The position numbers and the translations under genes were made by a program. From the NCBI RefSeq assembly GCF_021390935.1, contig NZ_JAJPUI010000015.1:1-64000 (forward strand): DNA of 64,000 nt, given 5' to 3'. The notes beneath the pieces are model-generated. The model was not told the DNA's origin. It did not search any database and saw nothing but the letters and a program-made list of their open reading frames with translations. Of this stretch, positions 60,379 to 64,000 are shown one piece after another; position 1 is the first letter of the stretch, and the number at the start of each line of letters is the position of its first letter. The stretch is from Streptomyces sp. CC228A. Lineage in GTDB: Bacteria > Actinomycetota > Actinomycetes > Streptomycetales > Streptomycetaceae.

Positions 60379-60526
60379 GCCGCGGGGACCCGATCAGTCC
60401 GCGAGCTCGCTGATGAAGAGCGTCCGGCGCGCCCGGCGTCTTCGAAGCACCCGAATGGGCCCCTTCCCTCCGAGCGTGGGCCAGGGCGGCGTTCACGAAG
60501 CTGAGGGTTGGCGGGATGATGGGGGG

Positions 60527-60982
60527 ATGAGCACGACTCGTCCGAAGCTGAACCAGCGTGAGGCCGCCGCCGCGTGTGGGGTGAGCCGTTCCACGATCCG
60601 CCGGCGCCGCGAGGCCGGGCTGTTGCCGGGGTCGGTGGAGGATCCGGAGCGGGGCTGGCTGATCCCGGTCGAGGCACTCCTCGCCGCCGGCTTCACCCTG
60701 AACGCCCCCGGCCCGCCCGATGCATCATCGAACCAGGGGCCGACGTCATCCGGAGACGATCTGGGTGGTCTGGTGGACGGATCGGTCGCCGAGCTACGCG
60801 CCGAGTTCGAGAGGGTGCGGCATCAGCACGCCCTGGAGCTCGCTGAGGCCCGGCACGGCCAGGCGCTCGCGGAGAGCGAGGCGCTCCATTTGCGGGCGCA
60901 GCTCGACGCTCGAGCGGAGCACATCAGTGACCTTCAGCGGGCGCTACGGGCGCTGATGCGCCCCCCCGGGTGCGTCCGGTGA
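60527..60982 (+). CDS. Plasmid HTH/coiled-coil DNA-binding protein
   Basis: 151 residues from ATG 60527 (GGGGGG upstream). An excisionase/MerR-like HTH occupies residues 8-50 (LNQREAAAACGVSRSTIRRRREAGLLPGSV, RGWLIPVEALLAAGF), then a linker and a long coiled coil (VAELRAEFERVRHQHALELAEARHGQALAESEALHLRAQLDARAEHISDLQ, in blocks). Such proteins accompany DUF2637 (Spd-like) genes on Streptomyces plasmids and integrative elements. A DUF2637 relic is in fact encoded just downstream on the other strand. Confidence 0.75.
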   Translation: MSTTRPKLNQREAAAACGVSRSTIRRRREAGLLPGSVEDPERGWLIPVEALLAAGFTLNAPGPPDASSNQGPTSSGDDLGGLVDGSVAELRAEFERVRHQHALELAEARHGQALAESEALHLRAQLDARAEHISDLQRALRALMRPPGCVR

Positions 60983-61097
60983 TCCAGCAGCCGCCGTCGT
61001 GGCCGGCTCCCCCGGCTGCGGGAGGCAAGGCTTCGGGGCAGCCGGGCGAGGACTCGGGCCGCTCGTCCTATAGCCGCTGACGGTGTCTCGGGCGGGT

Positions 61098-62424
61098 CAG
61101 CCGCGGTAGCCGGAACGGATGAGTTCGTCGGCGGCTTGGCGGCGGTCGCCGGCTGCTGACTTCGAGATGTTGAGCTGGGTGGCGATCTCGTCGAGGGAGA
61201 CCGCATACATGTCCGGGTGGTCGGGGCGCTGGTCGGCCGGGATTTCGGCGTGGGCTGTGAGGATCATGCGGGCGACGCGTCGTTCGCCGCGCTAGCGGGT
61301 GCTGAGCCGGGCCTCGTCCTCTGCTTCCTGGGCGGCGAGCTCGGCGCGGACGGCGGCTTCCCGGGCAACGGCGGCGGCCGCAGTGGTCCCGGCTGTCGCC
61401 CGCTCGGCTGGAGCGGTGCGGGCGGCGGCCTGACGCTGTTCCGCGATGCGTCGGGCTACTTCCGCCTTTGCTCGTTCGGATTCCGCGGATCGGCGGTCGG
61501 CTTCCGCCTGCGCAGTGGCGGCTGCGCGCCGGTCCTCCTCCGCCTGACGGCGTGCCGCCGCGGTACGGGCTTCGGCTTCCGCCTCGGCAGCGGTCTTCTG
61601 CGCTGTCTCCTCCCGCTCGGCAGCGCGTTGCGCGGCCTGCGCGCACCGTTCCGTCGCCTGGAGTTCTGGTTCCGCCTCCTTTGCGGGCGGCTTCCGCCGC
61701 GAGCCGGGCCTGGTGCGCGGCCGCGTCCGCTTCGGCTTCGCTGGTCGCTTCGGCGACCCGGGCCTGGGCCTCGGCTGCGAGCGTCTCGGCCGTGATCCGG
61801 CTCTCCGCAGTCGCGAGGCCTGCGCTGATCTCCATGCGCCGTACCTTCGCGGCGGCGTCCCGTGCTTCGGCCTCCAGGATCCGCTGCTCCTCGCGGATGG
61901 CCGCCTGGTCGATCCGGTCCGGCTCGGCTCTCGTAGAGGCGCCATTCGTCGGTACAGGCGCCAGGCCGACCAGGGGGCGAGCAGCCACCGGTGGAGGGGG
62001 ACCTTGTCCGACTCGGCGGTCAGGGACAGCCTGTTGGTGTGGATGATGAGGTGGCGGGCGGCCTCGATGACCGCTACGAAGAGGACGGGCAGGACGCCGT
62101 GCACCGCGGCGGCGAGCGGGTCCTCGGTCGGCGGCTTCTCCCCCGCGTTGATGTTGAAGAGGATCGTCGCGAGGGTGAGCGGATGCGCGATGAGTCGCAG
62201 CAGCGGCTTGGGCATGCGCAGCCACACGAGTGCGAGGTCGAGCCCGTACATCGCGATGATTCCGGCGTCGATCCCGAGCGGGAGTACGTAGGAGTAGTGA
62301 CCGAACCGCGGTCCTCGGCCAGGCCGCGAAGAGCGTCGTAGGAGCCGGCGAACCCGATGCCTCCGACAACTCCGGCGCACGCCACGGGGCCAGAATCAGC
62401 CACCGCATTGCCCTGGGAGACCAC
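61098..62424 (-). pseudogene. DUF2637 (SpdB-like) plasmid transfer gene with several frameshifts and a stop
   Basis: The conceptual protein starts at 62424 (GIGFAGSYDALRGLAEDRG). It shifts frame near 62312 to FGHYSYVLPLGIDAGIIAMYGLDLALVWLRM and three more membrane helices of DUF2637. It shifts again near 61935 (IREEQRILEAEARDAAAKVRRMEIS) and near 61690 into a long Ala/Glu coiled coil, meets TAG at about 61292, and ends MYAVSLDEIATQLNISKSAAGDRRQAADELIRSG, an HTH, at 61098. DUF2637 proteins are linked to intramycelial plasmid spread. This copy is clearly dead unless the sequence is faulty. Confidence 0.82.
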
Positions 62425-62571
62425 GCTTTCGTCCTGATTGGGGGGCGACGCCGGCCCCGGCCGCTGACCTCCCGGCCGGGGCCGTGAGCACCTTCCCCGC
62501 GGCCCCGGGCCACCTGATTGTCGCGCTGTCGTCCCGACCCCGGAACGCCTCGCTTCGGTGCCGGAACACCA

Positions 62572-62787
62572 TCAGGAGAAGGCGGAAGGATCCACGTGAA
62601 GGCCTTTCCACGACCTGAAGTGCTCAGGCAGGTCCATCCAGGGCGTACCGGTGCGGTACTTGAACGCGATCGCGTCGGTCACCTGCCGGTGATCCCGCCA
62701 CCGCCCTCCCCGCTTCGGAGTCCGGTCCGGCAGCACCGGCTCGATCCCCGCCCACTGGGCGTCCGCCAATATCACACCATCAACCAA
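62572..62787 (-). pseudogene. N-terminal fragment of an IS5-family transposase
   Basis: LADAQWAGIEPVLPDRTPKRGGRWRDHRQVTDAIAFKYRTGTPWMDLPEHFRSWKG (in parts) is a DUF4096 transposase start. After WKG the frame ends within nine codons; the DDE domain is missing. Confidence 0.85.
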
Positions 62788-62895
62788 CGCTCAGACGATC
62801 CGAAGACAACTCCCTGGTGGCCGCTCGGGGCTCCGCGCATCGGCCCTGGAACTTTTTTCCAAGACGAGGCGGCCCCGGTCCGACAGGGTGGGGGC

Positions 62896-63756
62896 ATGCA
62901 CAGCGACGAAGCGGATGCCGAGGCCGGAGCCGTGGCCGTGGGCCATGGTTCCGACGGCGACCATGCAGCCGACAGCGGGTGGGAAGTAGTGCGGCCCGGC
63001 GGCGCGCCTGCCGTTCCCGGTGTCCGGATGGCCGGCTTCCGGGATCGCGTCGGCCAGGCACTGGACCTGCGGGTGCTGCCCCAGCCTGCCGTGGTCATCG
63101 TCATCGGCCTGGGGAACGACCCGTTCACGGTTGAAGGCGGCACCGCGCAACGACCCTCGACGAGCTCGAACCCTCATCCCAGCCTGGTCGCGTCGTTGTC
63201 GCCCGGCCCCACGTGGATCCGCGGCCGGGACGTCGAGTGCATGGAGATGTGCCTGTCGCCCGGCACCGCTTACGCGCTGCTGGGTGTGCCGCCGCACGAA
63301 CTGGAGGGGGCGGTCGTCGGCCTGGAAGACCTGTGGGGGCGGCAGGAACGGCAGCTCCGCGAGCGGGTGGCCGCCGCCACCGCGTGGCAGGAACGTTTCA
63401 CGCTGGTCAGCGAGTTCCTCACCCGCCGGGCCGCCCGGGCCCGGTCATTGACACCCGAGGTCGCCGGTGTGTGGGACACCATCGTGGCGCGCGGGGGCCG
63501 GGTACGGGTCGACGACCTCGCCGCGTCCTGCGGGTGGAGCCGCAAGCGGCTGTGGTCCCGGTTCAATGCCCAGATCGGCCTCACACCCAAGCGCGCCGCC
63601 ATGCTCGTCCGCTTCGACCGGGCCGCCCAGGCCCTGCGCGCGGGCGGCAACGCCGCGGACATCGCCCTGGCGCACGGATACGCCGACCAGTCCCACCTCC
63701 ACCGCGACGTCCTCGCCTTCGCCGGGTGCACGCCCGCTGCCCTGGCCGGCCTCTGA
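62896..63756 (+). CDS. AraC-family transcriptional regulator
   Basis: 286 residues from ATG 62896. The C-terminal AraC/XylS double HTH is clear (RVRVDDLAASCGWSRKRLWSRFNAQIGLTPKRAAMLVRFDRAAQAL, IALAHGYADQSHLHRDVLAFAGCTPAAL, in blocks). The N-terminal 150 residues form a cupin-like sensory part (VIVIGLGNDPFTVEG, CMEMCLSPGTAYALLGVPPHELEG). It lies 52 bases upstream of a methyltransferase gene on the same strand and may control it. Confidence 0.88.
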   Translation: MHSDEADAEAGAVAVGHGSDGDHAADSGWEVVRPGGAPAVPGVRMAGFRDRVGQALDLRVLPQPAVVIVIGLGNDPFTVEGGTAQRPSTSSNPHPSLVASLSPGPTWIRGRDVECMEMCLSPGTAYALLGVPPHELEGAVVGLEDLWGRQERQLRERVAAATAWQERFTLVSEFLTRRAARARSLTPEVAGVWDTIVARGGRVRVDDLAASCGWSRKRLWSRFNAQIGLTPKRAAMLVRFDRAAQALRAGGNAADIALAHGYADQSHLHRDVLAFAGCTPAALAGL

Positions 63757-63808
63757 CCCGCACCCCGAACACCACAGCCACCCATCCCGACGAGGAAGGA
63801 AGTCATCC

Positions 63809-64000
63809 GTGAGCACCATGGACACAGCTGCTACCCAAGAGGCCATGGCCGACCGAGGTCTGATCGTCCAGCTCGCCTTCGGCAGCATGGCCTCGCAGAC
63901 CTTGCGCGCCGCAGTGCGGCTCGGAGTCTTCGACCTGATCGGCGACTGCCGGCGGCCGGCCAGCGAGGTAGCCGCCGGTGCAGGAGCCGAGCACCAACCC
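63809..64000 (+). CDS. O-methyltransferase-like gene, N-terminal part, cut by the window edge
   Basis: The first 64 codons are visible from GTG 63809 (AGGAAGG upstream); an ATG at 63818 is possible. LIVQLAFGSMASQTLRAAVRLGVFDLIGD and RPASEVAAGAGAEHQP match the dimerisation/winged-helix start of SAM-dependent O-methyltransferases that modify small metabolites. The catalytic domain lies outside the window. Confidence 0.7.
   Translation, partial: MSTMDTAATQEAMADRGLIVQLAFGSMASQTLRAAVRLGVFDLIGDCRRPASEVAAGAGAEHQP

Overview
The window looks like accessory DNA of a Streptomyces or close relative. It is GC rich with very high third-position GC, genes are often joined by ATGA or GTGA overlaps, and many genes start with GTG. 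The gene content (ParA/ParB with a plasmid-type centromere, a MobF relaxase, a VirB4-like ATPase, a DUF2637 membrane protein, a helicase with helicase-associated domains, at least eleven insertion sequences and many gene fragments) suggests a large, probably linear, conjugative plasmid or a subtelomeric plasmid-like region. No rRNA, tRNA, CRISPR array or recognisable replication initiator was found.

Layout. 1-4.2 kb: packed short hairpins, an HA-domain helicase, a small membrane protein and a frame-broken gene. 4.7-7.3 kb: an IS110 transposase and an IS630 element against the 3' remnant of a VirB4-like gene. 7.5-13.7 kb: conjugation-type membrane protein and VirB4-like ATPase, then eight TATACCGCGGTATA palindromes around a parA-parB pair; this ParA has its N-terminal motifs in an unusual order. 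13.8-19 kb: small plasmid genes, a toxin-antitoxin-like pair, an acetyltransferase, a secreted peptidoglycan-binding protein and an XRE regulator cut by IS630. 19-22 kb: nested and decayed IS elements.

22.2-35.8 kb is the functional heart. An SMR pump pair, a nucleoside-deaminase-like protein and a DsbA-like protein are divergent from a MarR regulator. Next comes a compact operon: stand-alone adenylation domain, carrier protein, ectoine-synthase-like cupin, acyl-CoA-dehydrogenase-like flavoprotein, transglutaminase-like protein, Asp/Glu-racemase-fold protein and a small protein. This reads as biosynthesis of a small modified amino acid on a carrier protein, with export; I do not recognise the product. 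Beside it are gamma-butyrolactone-type signalling genes (AfsA-like synthase, two TetR receptors, an NAD-dependent oxidoreductase) and an IS701-like protein. The palindrome TTGCTTGATCAAGCAA before the operon resembles the site before the pump genes, so the MarR protein may control both.

36-47.7 kb is a mobile-element graveyard with an intact MobF relaxase. Two identical 1,672-bp IS5-type elements in inverted orientation enclose a 587-bp segment. That segment holds the 3' part of a Wadjet JetD-like (DUF2399) gene whose upstream part lies beyond the second element; the flanks show that the segment has been inverted. 48-54.5 kb carries a 2,074-residue secreted RHS/YD-repeat protein with a variable C-terminal tip and a two-helix immunity candidate. 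54.5-60.1 kb is a tandem array of four IS elements separated by single CTAG tetranucleotides. 60.1-64 kb holds an HTH/coiled-coil plasmid protein, a decayed DUF2637 gene, an AraC-type regulator and the start of a methyltransferase cut by the window edge.
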